Below are positions 1-7,730 of a stretch of 19,117 nt of DNA, piece by piece (positions within the stretch are counted from its first letter, which is position 1; the number at the start of each line of letters is the position of its first letter). The DNA lies in NCBI GenBank assembly GCA_003523085.1, contig DPHD01000035.1, positions 4,629-23,745 on the forward strand, in the 5' to 3' direction. The DNA is from Oceanospirillaceae bacterium (lineage in GTDB: Bacteria; Pseudomonadota; Gammaproteobacteria; Pseudomonadales; Balneatricaceae). The position numbers and the translations under genes were made by a program. The notes under the pieces were generated by a model. It worked only from the letters and a program-made list of their open reading frames with translations. It was not told where the DNA came from and made no database searches.

Positions 1-365
1 TGGCCTTAGGTGTGCTGCTGGTGGTGGGCAATACGGTGCGGTTACAAATTGAAAGTCGTAAACAAGAGATCTTAGTGATTAAGTTAGTGGGCGGCACCGA
101 CGCCTACTTGCGCAGGCCGTTCTTGTACGCCGGATTTTGGGCAGGCTTATTTGCCGCGGTGCTCGCTTGGTCCATCATTCAATTAGGTGTGAGCTATTTG
201 CATGACCCCTTACTACAACTGGCAAAAAGTTATCAGAGCCCGTGGCAACTGCAAGGCTTGGGTTGGGTTGGCAGCTTGGTGTTGTTGGCGACCAGTTGCG
301 GCCTATCTTTATTAGGGGCCAGTTTGACCGTAGGCCGTCAATTACGTCTTATTGAACCCCAATAA
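1..365 (+). CDS. ftsX: Cell-division ABC permease FtsX, C-terminal part (5' end outside window)
   Basis: This is the last ~120 residues of FtsX, the inner-membrane partner of the ATPase FtsE; FtsEX sits at the division septum and controls peptidoglycan hydrolysis. The reading frame is open from the window edge, so the GTG at 12 is internal rather than a start. Visible are the conserved cytoplasmic stretch typical of FtsX (RLQIESRKQEI followed by VIKLVGGTDAYLRRPFLY), a transmembrane segment right after it (GFWAGLFAAVLAWSIIQLG), an extracytoplasmic loop, and a last transmembrane segment (WVGSLVLLATSCGLSLLGA) ending in a short basic tail. It ends at TAA 363-365. The following gene, rpoH, gives the ftsX-rpoH order widespread in gammaproteobacteria. 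I see no terminator between them, so some read-through into rpoH is possible. Confidence 0.95.
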   Translation, partial: ALGVLLVVGNTVRLQIESRKQEILVIKLVGGTDAYLRRPFLYAGFWAGLFAAVLAWSIIQLGVSYLHDPLLQLAKSYQSPWQLQGLGWVGSLVLLATSCGLSLLGASLTVGRQLRLIEPQ

Positions 366-427
366 GGCGTAATTAGCCTCTAAATTCGGCTTTACAAAGC
401 TTTACGGCCAAAAACCCCTGCAAAACC

Positions 428-456
428 TTGCCTAGAGCGCTATTGCACCCTAGAAT
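428..456 (+). promoter_or_regulatory. Candidate sigma-70 promoter of rpoH
   Basis: A -35 element TTGCCT (428-433) lies 17 bp from a -10 element TAGAAT (451-456, one mismatch to consensus). Transcription would begin near 463 and give a leader of about 118 nt before the rpoH start. This is a motif match by eye. I found no convincing sigma-E or sigma-32 element in this gap. Confidence 0.5.
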
Positions 457-580
457 GCTTAGCAGAATGATACCGCCAGCAGCGAAAACACATGAATAGC
501 GGTCATAGTCCCCAAAATGGCAAACCATCAGCCATACTTAAAATAGATTTAAGAGCGGACTCAAAGTTACGGAGAAAGTT

Positions 581-1468
581 ATGACTCAGTCATTATCAGC
601 CATTGATGCATTAGCACCTGGCCAAAGCCACGAGGCTTACCTACAAACCATTAGCGGCATCCCTATTCTTACGGTTGAAGAAGAACGGGCCCTAGCCGAA
701 CGTCTCTACTACCAAAACGATTTAGACGCCGCCCGCCAGTTAGTCATGTCTCACCTACGCTTTGTGGCACACATTGCCAAAAGCTACTCGGGCTATGGCC
801 TGCCTATTGCTGATTTAGTGCAAGAAGGTAACGCCGGCTTGATGAAAGCGGTAAAACGCTTCAACCCAGAAGTGGGTGTACGCCTTGTGTCTTTTGCGGT
901 GCACTGGATCAAAGCCGAAATGCATGAGTACATTTTACGCAACTGGCGCATTGTTAAGGTGGCCACCACCAAAAGCCAACGTAAATTGTTTTTCAACTTA
1001 CGTAGTGCCAAGAAAAAATTGGCTTGGTTAACCCATGCCGAAGTGCAATCGGTGGCTGCAGACTTAGGTGTTGACGCCAAGGTAGTGATGCAAATGGAAG
1101 GTCGTATGGCGTCGCAAGACACCCCATTTGATGCACCAGAGGGCGACGAAGACAGCGCCTTTCAAGCCCCTGCCTATTACCTAGAAGATCATTCTGCCGA
1201 CCCAGCTCGCCAGCTTGAAGCCAGCGACTGGGAAAACGATTCCAACAGCCGTTTGGCTAACGCCATGGGCGATTTAGATGCCCGCAGCCGTGATATTTTG
1301 CAGCAGCGTTGGTTAGGTGATTCTAAAGCGACTTTGCATAACTTAGCTGATCAATATCAGGTGTCGGCCGAACGTATTCGTCAGCTTGAAAAGAACGCCA
1401 TGAAGAAGCTTAAAGCGGCCATGAGTGTTGGTATGGACGCCGACAGCGAGTTTGCTTTTGCGGTTTAA
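581..1468 (+). CDS. rpoH: Heat-shock RNA polymerase sigma factor RpoH (sigma-32)
   Basis: Alternative sigma factor that directs RNA polymerase to heat-shock promoters (chaperones, proteases). The protein has 295 residues, close to the usual ~285. Sigma region 2 is clear at about 50-125 (LVMSHLRFVAHIAKSYSGYGLPIADLVQEG, then FNPEVGVRLVSFAVHWIKAEM). It is followed by the RpoH box QRKLFFNLR at about 133-141, which is diagnostic for RpoH among sigma-70 family members. Region 4 with its helix-turn-helix is at about 225-280 (LDARSRDILQQRW ... SAERIRQLEKNAMKKLKAAM). The start is supported by GGAG about 7 nt upstream. It follows ftsX and ends at a strong terminator. A probable target operon, hslVU, lies 11 kb downstream in this window. 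Confidence 0.98.
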   Translation: MTQSLSAIDALAPGQSHEAYLQTISGIPILTVEEERALAERLYYQNDLDAARQLVMSHLRFVAHIAKSYSGYGLPIADLVQEGNAGLMKAVKRFNPEVGVRLVSFAVHWIKAEMHEYILRNWRIVKVATTKSQRKLFFNLRSAKKKLAWLTHAEVQSVAADLGVDAKVVMQMEGRMASQDTPFDAPEGDEDSAFQAPAYYLEDHSADPARQLEASDWENDSNSRLANAMGDLDARSRDILQQRWLGDSKATLHNLADQYQVSAERIRQLEKNAMKKLKAAMSVGMDADSEFAFAV

Positions 1469-1495
1469 CTAACCTTACCCGCGTGATCCATTGTT

Positions 1496-1526
1496 AAAAA
1501 CCCGCCATGTGCGGGTTTTGTTGTTT
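1496..1526. terminator. Bidirectional intrinsic terminator between rpoH and tesA
   Basis: A 7-bp GC-rich stem, AACCCGC (1499-1505) with GCGGGTT (1511-1517), encloses the loop CATGT. T-rich tracts follow on both strands (TTTTGTTGTTTTT on the plus strand; the plus-strand A run before the stem is a T run on the minus strand). It lies 28 nt after the rpoH stop and 8 nt beyond the tesA stop, so it can end both convergent transcripts. Confidence 0.85.
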
Positions 1527-1533
1527 TTGCGCC

Positions 1534-2172
1534 CTAGTGAAGCCAATGGGTCGATAAATGTTGCCATACGTTATCCAAAATGAGCGGTTGAGCAGCTTGG
1601 GTCGGGTGTAATCCATCGGCTTGCATTAGCTCAGGATGAACGGCAATCTCTGCTAGTATAAACGGCACCAAGGCCGTGTTATGTTGCTGCGCCAAGGCCG
1701 CATACTGGTCAAAAAATGGTGCGGTATAGCGGGCGCCATAATTAGGCGGTAATTGAATGCCCATCACCGCCACCTCGGCCCCCGCGGTCTGGCTTTGTAC
1801 CACCATGCGACTTAAATTGGCCGTCATATTGGCAATGGGATAACCACGTAAACCGTCGTTAGCGCCCAGCTCTAGCAACACCCATTGAGGTTGGTATTGG
1901 GCCAACAACCCAGGCAATCGGCGCACCCCACCCTGGGTGGTTTCGCCACTGACGCTGGCGTTGATCACTTGCCATTGGTGTGCGCCTAACTGTTGGTTAA
2001 GCTGCCTTTGTAGCAATGCCGGCCAAGCCTGCGCTAGCGACATACCATAACCGGCACTAAGACTGTCGCCCATCACCAACAGGGTTTTTTGCTCAGCCTG
2101 AACCAGGGGCGCTTGCCACACCCACCCCAGACTTAACACACACAATGTAAATATTTTGAAAACCTGCCGCAT
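1534..2172 (-). CDS. tesA: Periplasmic GDSL-family arylesterase / acyl-CoA thioesterase I (TesA/TAP type)
   Basis: A secreted SGNH/GDSL hydrolase that cleaves thioesters and simple esters; the E. coli counterpart is thioesterase I/protease I/lysophospholipase L1. The 212-residue protein starts with a signal peptide of about 26 residues ending in VQA before EQK. The four SGNH blocks are visible: GDSLSAGYG with nucleophile Ser37, the block II glycine near 76 (SGETTQGG), GANDGL with Asn105, and DGLHP with Asp186 and His189 completing the triad. The start has a good ribosome-binding site (AGGGGA). It is divergent from ybbA-ybbP with 66 bp between start codons, the arrangement known from E. coli and relatives. 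The true substrate cannot be read from the sequence. Confidence 0.93.
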   Translation of the reverse strand: MRQVFKIFTLCVLSLGWVWQAPLVQAEQKTLLVMGDSLSAGYGMSLAQAWPALLQRQLNQQLGAHQWQVINASVSGETTQGGVRRLPGLLAQYQPQWVLLELGANDGLRGYPIANMTANLSRMVVQSQTAGAEVAVMGIQLPPNYGARYTAPFFDQYAALAQQHNTALVPFILAEIAVHPELMQADGLHPTQAAQPLILDNVWQHLSTHWLH

Positions 2173-2200
2173 CCACTTCCCCTAATGACCTTCCAAGCGC

Positions 2201-2241
2201 CATAATAGACATTCGCATTCACTGTAGCATGGTCTATTATG
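2201..2241. repeat. Perfect 10-bp inverted repeat in the tesA/ybbA divergent promoter region
   Basis: CATAATAGAC at 2201-2210 is repeated as its exact reverse complement GTCTATTATG at 2232-2241, with 21 bp between; the right arm contains the ybbA start codon. Each arm carries CATAAT, a one-mismatch -10 hexamer, pointing toward ybbA (left arm) and toward tesA (right arm). It could be a pair of divergent promoter -10 elements, a two-site operator, or both. I found no convincing -35 hexamers at normal spacing. Confidence 0.55.
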
Positions 2242-2937
2242 CCTGATTTCACACCTTTTTTATGTGCCAAAAACGTTAGCCAAATCATTGCCAACCCCAC
2301 TCAACAAGGCCATGACTTACACATTTTACAAGACATTAATTTTACCATAGAAATGGGCCAATCCGTGGCCATTGTGGGGGCTTCTGGATCAGGAAAAACC
2401 ACCTTACTGGGCATGATGGCAGGGCTCGACAGCCCCAGCCACGGCCAATTATTTTTAGCCCAACAAGACTTAACTCAGCTCAACGAAGAAGGCCGTGCCG
2501 AGTTACGCAAACACCAAGTGGCCTTCATCTTCCAAAATTTTCAGCTGCTGCCCAGCCTCACCGCCTTAGAAAACATTATGTTGCCCCTCGAAGTCAAAGG
2601 CAGCAACGGTGCCTTTGCAGTGGCGCAAAAGTACCTACAACATGTGGGCTTAGGTGAACGAGGTGGCCACTATCCCAATCAATTGTCTGGTGGCGAGCAG
2701 CAACGGGTGGCTATTGCTCGAGCCTTTGCCGCCCAAGCACCCATTTTATTTGCCGATGAACCCACCGGCAACTTAGACACAGAAACAGGCCGTCACATCA
2801 TTGAGTTGTTATTCGAGCTCAACCAACAACATCAAACCACCTTAGTCCTCGTCACCCACGATTTAGCCCTCGCCCAACGCTGCCAAAGGCGCCTTAGTTT
2901 AACGGCAGGCAAACTGGCGGAACCCACTGATGCTTAA
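2239..2937 (+). CDS. ybbA: ABC transporter ATP-binding protein, YbbA (LolD/MacB-like class)
   Basis: Cytoplasmic ATPase subunit that pairs with the membrane protein encoded immediately downstream. At 232 residues it is the normal length for this class. It shows Walker A GASGSGKT at 47-54, a Q-loop near FIFQNFQLLPSLTALEN (97-112), the ABC signature LSGGEQQR at 149-156, Walker B ILFADEP at 169-175 followed by the D-loop GNLD, and the H-loop VTHD near the end. Family members drive mechanotransmission or lipoprotein extrusion rather than solute import; the substrate of YbbAP is not settled. The ATG at 2239 has no clear Shine-Dalgarno sequence, but no other in-frame start before Walker A fits. The 3' end overlaps the next gene by 8 bp, indicating translational coupling. 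Confidence 0.93.
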   Translation: MPDFTPFLCAKNVSQIIANPTQQGHDLHILQDINFTIEMGQSVAIVGASGSGKTTLLGMMAGLDSPSHGQLFLAQQDLTQLNEEGRAELRKHQVAFIFQNFQLLPSLTALENIMLPLEVKGSNGAFAVAQKYLQHVGLGERGGHYPNQLSGGEQQRVAIARAFAAQAPILFADEPTGNLDTETGRHIIELLFELNQQHQTTLVLVTHDLALAQRCQRRLSLTAGKLAEPTDA

Positions 2938-5386
2938 ACTCGCATCACGGCTAGCATGGCGGGACTGGCGCGGCGGCGAATTATCGCTATTGTTCGCGGC
3001 CTTGTTATTAGCCATCACCAGCGTTACCAGTATTAGTTTATTTACCCATCAGGTGAAGCAGTCCATGGTGGCCGAAGGGGCCGACCTCATCGCCGCGGAC
3101 TTACGTCTTAACAGTAATCAGGCGGTAAACTCCGCTTGGCAACAACAAGCCCAACAACTAGGCCTGCAGCAAGCCCATGTGAGCGAATTCCAAGCCATGG
3201 TGTTTGCCCAGCAAGAGTTGCAGTTAGCGGGCATTAAGGCGGTGTCGAGTCTCTATCCACTTAAGGGTGAATTGAGTGTGGGCACACAAGCATTTGGACT
3301 CGGACAAACAAGCAATAAAGGCCCCCGAGAAGGTGAGATCTGGCCTGATTCTCGTCTCTTGGCCAGCCTCAGCGCCCAACTCAACGACACCATCGACGTG
3401 GGTGAACTCAGCCTGACTGTGACTCAAGTACTCCTTGCCGAACCCGACCAAGCCAACGGTTTCGCTAGTTTTGCGCCAAGGGCGTTGATACATATTAACG
3501 ACTTAGCAGCCACCCAGGCACTACAAACAGGCAGCCGAGTTAGCCATCGCTGGTTATTGGCAGGCGATGCCGGCCAACTAAATCAACTACGCAAACAAAT
3601 CACACCTCAATTACAAGCCGGCCAAAAATGGCAGACACCCACCGACGGCAACGCCAACATGGCCGCCACCTTAGACAAGGCCGAGCAGTTTTTACTGCTC
3701 GCTGGCTCATTAGCGGTGGTGCTCGCAGGCGTGGCCTTGTCGCTGTCTGCACGGCGTTATAGCCTGCGCCAGGCCAAACACGTAGCACTGTTAAAATGCC
3801 TAGGCCTCAAACCTAAACAGTTGCGATTACTGTACCTTAGCCAAATGTTATTGCTTGCAACCTGCGCCACCCTTGTCAGCTTGCCTTTTGCCTGGGGCCT
3901 GTACCAAGGTTTACTAACACTGGTGTCTGAATATATACAAACAGATGCAACGAGCCTGCCGATGGCGCCTTTTATCTTAGGCGCCGGCACCGGGTTTTTA
4001 TGCTTATTGGCCTTTGTATTGCCGCCCATGCTAGGGCTAGCAAAAGTTGCACCGGCGCAGGTGTTGCGCAATTCAGGCAGCCGTAGCAAAGCCAACCCTA
4101 GCCACCTTGCCATTGGTTTTGCGGCCATTATTGCTCTGGTTTATTGGCACAGCCAATCGCTGCTCATTAGTGCCGCACTCATCGCCGGCATGGCCGTCAT
4201 TTTAACCTTACTCTGGTTGTTGGCTGGATCCCTCATTAAATTGGGTGACAAACTGCGGCCTTATTTAGGCCAAGGCGGCAAACTTGGGCTAGCCAACTTA
4301 TCCCGCCGACGCCACCAAAACAGCCTGCAGGTGGCCATTTTTGGGTTAGCCTTAATGCTGTTGTTTAGCTTGGTGTCGGTGCGTAGCTTTTTGATTGATG
4401 ACTGGCAGCAACAGCTCAAACAAGACACGCCTAACTTGTTCTTATTTAATATCTACCAAGAACAACGCAGCGCATTATTGGATTCCATGGCAAAGCAAAA
4501 TCTAGCCACCGATGCCCTCACCTTTTTTCCGATTGCCAGGGCCCGCTTGATTGAGCCCAAGTTTGACACCCCAAGGGGTGACCGAGAGCTCAACCTCACG
4601 TGGACCCAAACATTACCTAAAGGCAACCGTATTAGTGCCGGCCGCTGGTGGGCACCCACGCCAACCCCATTGGACGCATTAGAGGTGTCTATAGAAGTGG
4701 ACTACGCCCAACGCATGGGTTTAAGCTTAGGCCAAAAACTCACCTTTAACGTGGCAGGTATCGAACAACAAGCCACCTTAACCAGCCTTAGAGAAGTCGA
4801 TTGGGGCAGTATGCAACCCAACTTCTTTTTCATTTTTTCGGCACCTTTAGCCGACGCCGGTAGCGCCAGTTACATGGCCAGCGTTTACATCGCCCCTAAA
4901 GACCGTAACAAGCTGGGGCCTTTATTGCGGCAACAACCCACCATCTCCATGCTTGATGTAGACCAAATTCTTCAACAAGTACAAAAAGTAGTAGGCCAAC
5001 TGTCCCTTGCTGTAGAAAGCATTTTAGTCATGGTGCTGGGTGCCGGGGTATTGGTGTTAATCGCAAGCATCCAAGCGAGTATTGATGAACGACGTCATGA
5101 AAGTGCCATTTTACGCACCTTAGGCGCCAGCAAGTCATTGATTCGGCGTATTATTTTAGTAGAATACGCTAGCCTTGGCTGGGTAGCGGGACTGATTGCC
5201 GGATTAAGCGCCGAGGCGTTAGTGGCCTTACTTCAGTACCAAGTATTCAACATGCCCGCCCAACTCCATTGGCCACTGTGGCTGCTGAGCCCATTCATTG
5301 GCATGTTGTTGATCGGGTCATTCGGTTGGTGGTTCAACCGTAGCGTGGTAACAGCACCCCCATTAAGGACCTTAAGCAAAGCCTAA
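2930..5386 (+). CDS. ybbP: ABC transporter permease YbbP (FtsX-domain family)
   Basis: Inner-membrane partner of YbbA, 818 residues (E. coli YbbP is about 800). The architecture is a short cytoplasmic start (LASRLAWRDWRGGELSLL), a first transmembrane helix (~18-38), a large periplasmic domain to about 250, then an FtsX-type block of membrane helices (about 250-375). Further helices follow near 395-435 and 465-487. A second periplasmic region reaches to about 690, and a final FtsX block (about 690-800) contains the typical ERRHESAILRTLGASK coupling segment. This duplicated layout is characteristic of the YbbP family. The ATG at 2930 lies inside the end of ybbA (8-bp overlap). With tesA divergent, the locus reproduces tesA/ybbA-ybbP. 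Its role is inferred to be envelope lipid or lipoprotein handling. Confidence 0.92.
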   Translation: MLKLASRLAWRDWRGGELSLLFAALLLAITSVTSISLFTHQVKQSMVAEGADLIAADLRLNSNQAVNSAWQQQAQQLGLQQAHVSEFQAMVFAQQELQLAGIKAVSSLYPLKGELSVGTQAFGLGQTSNKGPREGEIWPDSRLLASLSAQLNDTIDVGELSLTVTQVLLAEPDQANGFASFAPRALIHINDLAATQALQTGSRVSHRWLLAGDAGQLNQLRKQITPQLQAGQKWQTPTDGNANMAATLDKAEQFLLLAGSLAVVLAGVALSLSARRYSLRQAKHVALLKCLGLKPKQLRLLYLSQMLLLATCATLVSLPFAWGLYQGLLTLVSEYIQTDATSLPMAPFILGAGTGFLCLLAFVLPPMLGLAKVAPAQVLRNSGSRSKANPSHLAIGFAAIIALVYWHSQSLLISAALIAGMAVILTLLWLLAGSLIKLGDKLRPYLGQGGKLGLANLSRRRHQNSLQVAIFGLALMLLFSLVSVRSFLIDDWQQQLKQDTPNLFLFNIYQEQRSALLDSMAKQNLATDALTFFPIARARLIEPKFDTPRGDRELNLTWTQTLPKGNRISAGRWWAPTPTPLDALEVSIEVDYAQRMGLSLGQKLTFNVAGIEQQATLTSLREVDWGSMQPNFFFIFSAPLADAGSASYMASVYIAPKDRNKLGPLLRQQPTISMLDVDQILQQVQKVVGQLSLAVESILVMVLGAGVLVLIASIQASIDERRHESAILRTLGASKSLIRRIILVEYASLGWVAGLIAGLSAEALVALLQYQVFNMPAQLHWPLWLLSPFIGMLLIGSFGWWFNRSVVTAPPLRTLSKA

Positions 5387-5439
5387 CAACCCACTGCCAA
5401 TGCATAACTGGCACCACCAAAGGTAGAGGTTTTGCTTTA

Positions 5440-5461
5440 CAATGAGGCATAGACCTCATTG
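5440..5461. repeat. Perfect 8-bp inverted repeat upstream of the SulP gene
   Basis: CAATGAGG (5440-5447) and CCTCATTG (5454-5461) flank a 6-nt loop CATAGA. The left arm overlaps TACAAT (5438-5443), a one-mismatch -10 hexamer, although no good -35 is seen at 16-18 bp. The repeat ends 14 bp before the ATG at 5476. It could be an operator over the start of transcription or an RNA hairpin just upstream of the ribosome-binding region. Confidence 0.5.
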
Positions 5462-5475
5462 CATTGGACCCAAGC

Positions 5476-7194
5476 ATGTCCGCTATAACCATTAACTTTT
5501 TGTTAAGGTTCCTGCCATTTTTAGGTTGGGCTAAACAAACCACCCTAACTAGCGCTCGGCAAGACGCGCTAGCAGGCCTCACGGGCGCTATCATCGTGCT
5601 GCCACAGGGCGTGGCTTATGCGTTGATTGCGGGTTTACCACCGGAATACGGCCTCTATGCCGCTATAGTCCCGGCCATTATCGCCGCCTTATTTGGTTCA
5701 TCTTGGCACCTTATTTCTGGCCCCACTGCGGCCCTGTCCATCGTCGTATTCACCACCATCAGCCCGTTGGCAGAAGTCGGCTCCGCCAGCTACATTGCCT
5801 TAGTGCTTAGCTTGACCTTGATGGCCGGCCTGTTTCAATTAGCGCTTTCCCTTGCCCGTATGGGTACGTTGGTTAATTTTGTATCCCATTCTGTAGTCGT
5901 TGGTTTTACTTCGGGTGCAGCGGTGGTCATCGCCACCAGCCAAATCAAAAACGCCCTAGGTTTAGACTTGGCATCCAGCGGCAATTTTATCCTCAACTGG
6001 ATCGCCGTCAGCAAAAACATCACCGCCACCCACTTGCCTAGCTTAGTGATTACCTTCATCACTCTAGCTACCTTAATTGGTGTAAAACGCTGGCGTAAGA
6101 AGTGGCCCAACATGCTCATCGCTATGGTGGTCGGAAGCCTTGCTACTCAGTTATTGCTGCTAACACCGTGGCAGGCTGCAGCAAGCATTGGCTTAGTTGG
6201 CGAAATTCCCTCGCAACTACCGCCATTGTCGTTGCCGTTAATGGACTGGGACATACTCAGGGAGCTTGCTCCCGGCGCCATGGCTTTGGGTCTTTTGGGT
6301 TTGGTGGAAGCCGTGTCCATTGCCCGTTCTGTGGCCACTCGCTCTGGCCAGCGTATTGACGGCAATCAAGAATTCATCGGCCAGTCTTTTTCCAACATTA
6401 TCGGCAGCTTCACCTCCAGTTATGCCACCTCTGGCTCGTTCACCCGCACCGGCGTCAACTACGAAGCGGGTGCAACCAGTCCTCTAGCTGCACTATTCGC
6501 AGCCATATTTTTGGCCCTTATTGTATTATTGTTTGCCCCCTTAGCTGGCTTCATTACTTTGCCCAGCATGGCGGCTATCTTATTAGTCGTGGCGTGGAAT
6601 CTGATCGATTGGCATCACATAAAAATAATTTATCGGGCCGGCAAAAACGAAGCCATGGTGTTTGGCGTCACCTTTGGCGCCACCCTATTGTTACCCATGG
6701 AATTTGCCATCTACCTAGGTGTACTACTCTCCCTGGTATTGTATTTGCGGCGCACTTCCAAGCCTAATATCACAGCCATGGCGCGTAACACTGGTGCTAA
6801 AAAACTGGTTTCTGCGCAACGCTCAGGCCTACCTGAGTGTGAGTCGTTAAAAATCATCCGCATCAACGGCTCAATATTTTTTGGGGCAGTTGATTATGTG
6901 CAATCCACACTCATGTCGATTCCGCAAAAACACGTGTTAATTGTGGCCAGCGGCATTAACTTTATAGATTTAGCAGGTACGGAATTATTAGCCAACGAAG
7001 CTAAACGCCTCACCGCACTCGGCGGCGGATTGTACATCTGCAATCCTAACGGCCGGGTGATTAAACCCATTATCCGCAATGGTCATCTCAACGCCATTGG
7101 TAAACGTCATATTTTTGCTACTAAAGCCCTAGCGCTAAGCACTATAGACAAGCTATTGGTTGAGCATACATGTGAGGGCTGTGCAGAAGGCTAA
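5476..7194 (+). CDS. SulP-family anion permease with C-terminal STAS domain
   Basis: Inner-membrane transporter of the SLC26/SulP family (sulfate, bicarbonate or other anions), 572 residues. The N-terminal signature is present: ARQDALAGLTGAIIVLPQGVAYALIAGLPPEYGLYAAIVPAI, with the SulP motif around PPEYGLY. About ten to twelve hydrophobic helices follow to about residue 420. A STAS domain starts near 456 (LKIIRINGSIFFGAVDYV) and includes the conserved INFIDLAGTELL segment. The tail ends in a cysteine pair, CEGC. I chose ATG 5476 over the in-frame TTG at 5464 because GGA lies 7 nt upstream and family proteins begin close to this point. Substrate cannot be assigned: no carbonic anhydrase or cys gene is adjacent. 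It appears to be a single-gene unit between its own leader and a terminator. Confidence 0.9.
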   Translation: MSAITINFLLRFLPFLGWAKQTTLTSARQDALAGLTGAIIVLPQGVAYALIAGLPPEYGLYAAIVPAIIAALFGSSWHLISGPTAALSIVVFTTISPLAEVGSASYIALVLSLTLMAGLFQLALSLARMGTLVNFVSHSVVVGFTSGAAVVIATSQIKNALGLDLASSGNFILNWIAVSKNITATHLPSLVITFITLATLIGVKRWRKKWPNMLIAMVVGSLATQLLLLTPWQAAASIGLVGEIPSQLPPLSLPLMDWDILRELAPGAMALGLLGLVEAVSIARSVATRSGQRIDGNQEFIGQSFSNIIGSFTSSYATSGSFTRTGVNYEAGATSPLAALFAAIFLALIVLLFAPLAGFITLPSMAAILLVVAWNLIDWHHIKIIYRAGKNEAMVFGVTFGATLLLPMEFAIYLGVLLSLVLYLRRTSKPNITAMARNTGAKKLVSAQRSGLPECESLKIIRINGSIFFGAVDYVQSTLMSIPQKHVLIVASGINFIDLAGTELLANEAKRLTALGGGLYICNPNGRVIKPIIRNGHLNAIGKRHIFATKALALSTIDKLLVEHTCEGCAEG

Positions 7195-7205
7195 TCTGCA
7201 GGCAT

Positions 7206-7234
7206 AAAAAAACCCGCTTTAGCGGGTTTTTTTA
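7206..7234. terminator. Bidirectional intrinsic terminator between SulP gene and rpmE
   Basis: The stem AAACCCGC (7210-7217) and GCGGGTTT (7222-7229) has the tetraloop TTTA and is flanked by an A run on the left and a T run on the right, so it works on both strands. It lies about 12 nt after the SulP stop and 24 nt beyond the rpmE stop. Confidence 0.88.
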
Positions 7235-7257
7235 ACGTTCGGTTTTCGTAGTACCAA

Positions 7258-7470
7258 TTACTTGGTAGTACGTGCGCCAAAACGCTTGTTGAAGCGATCA
7301 ATACGGCCGCCAACGTCAATGTTCTTCTGCTTGCCAGTGTAGAACGGATGACAAGCTGAACATACGTCGATGTGCATGTCTTGGCATCGGGTAGAACGGG
7401 TTTCTACAACGTTGCCACAAGAACACGTGGCTTTGATTGTTTCATACTTAGGATGAATGTCTTTTTGCAT
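7258..7470 (-). CDS. rpmE: 50S ribosomal protein L31, zinc-binding (C+) type
   Basis: Protein of the large ribosomal subunit at the bridge to the small subunit. The 70-residue product begins MQKDIHPKYE and keeps all four zinc-ligand cysteines: Cys16 and Cys18 (CSCGN), then Cys37 and Cys40 (DVCSACHPFYTGKQK). It ends with GGRIDRFNKRFG as in other L31 proteins. A longer in-frame reading up to 7608 exists, but the extra 46 residues are unlike L31 and cover the probable promoter and leader, so ATG 7470 is chosen. The SD-like GAGG lies in a hairpin just before the start (see separate entry). C+ L31 proteins are the zinc-replete form; no zinc-free paralogue is in this window. Confidence 0.97.
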   Translation of the reverse strand: MQKDIHPKYETIKATCSCGNVVETRSTRCQDMHIDVCSACHPFYTGKQKNIDVGGRIDRFNKRFGARTTK

Positions 7471-7475
7471 GGGGA

Positions 7476-7491
7476 ATAACCTCAGGGTTAT
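7476..7491 (-). promoter_or_regulatory. Hairpin covering the rpmE ribosome-binding site
   Basis: On the rpmE transcript AUAACC and GGUUAU form a perfect 6-bp stem around the loop CUGA, ending 5 nt before the AUG. The only SD-like sequence (GAGG) is partly in the loop and partly in the stem, so folding would block ribosome binding. A longer-range pairing, CCGCATC with GATGCGG (plus-strand 7521-7527 and 7569-7575), lies farther upstream. Ribosomal-protein leaders often bind their own product; whether this matches a described L31 leader class was not checked. Confidence 0.45.
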
Positions 7492-7576
7492 GACGCCGCC
7501 ACTTGATCTATTGCCAAGCACCGCATCGGTCAAATAGGCAAGCCGACAACCGGCAAGCCATAAAAATAGATGCGGA

Positions 7577-7604
7577 ATTTTACCAGACAGGGTTAGATAA
7601 GCAA
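7577..7604 (-). promoter_or_regulatory. Candidate sigma-70 promoter of rpmE
   Basis: Read on the minus strand, a -35 element TTGCTT (7604-7599) is separated by 16 bp from an extended -10, TGG then TAAAAT (7582-7577). Transcription would start near 7570, giving a leader of about 100 nt before the rpmE start. The -35 match is weak; the extended -10 is the better part. Confidence 0.45.
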
Positions 7605-7730
7605 GCATTTTCCTACTAGCACCTGTGCAATGCAGCTAATCGTGGCATTAAATAAGCAAAACAAACCATATACACCCACTTTGGTGTAGCATAAGCGCCT
7701 TACCCAGCATTAAAGCGTGCCCTACTCACC

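Noticed and set aside
5464..5475. TTG start for the SulP gene
   Set aside because: ATG 5476 is only four codons later and has an SD-like GGA at a proper distance; TTG starts are rarer. Not fully excluded.
7471..7608. 46-residue N-terminal extension of L31
   Set aside because: Family members start at MQKDIHPKYE; the extension overlaps the probable promoter and leader hairpins.
7671..7688. Inverted repeat TACACC-N6-GGTGTA upstream of priA
   Set aside because: Short 6-bp arms with no promoter element nearby; likely chance, so not listed as a feature.
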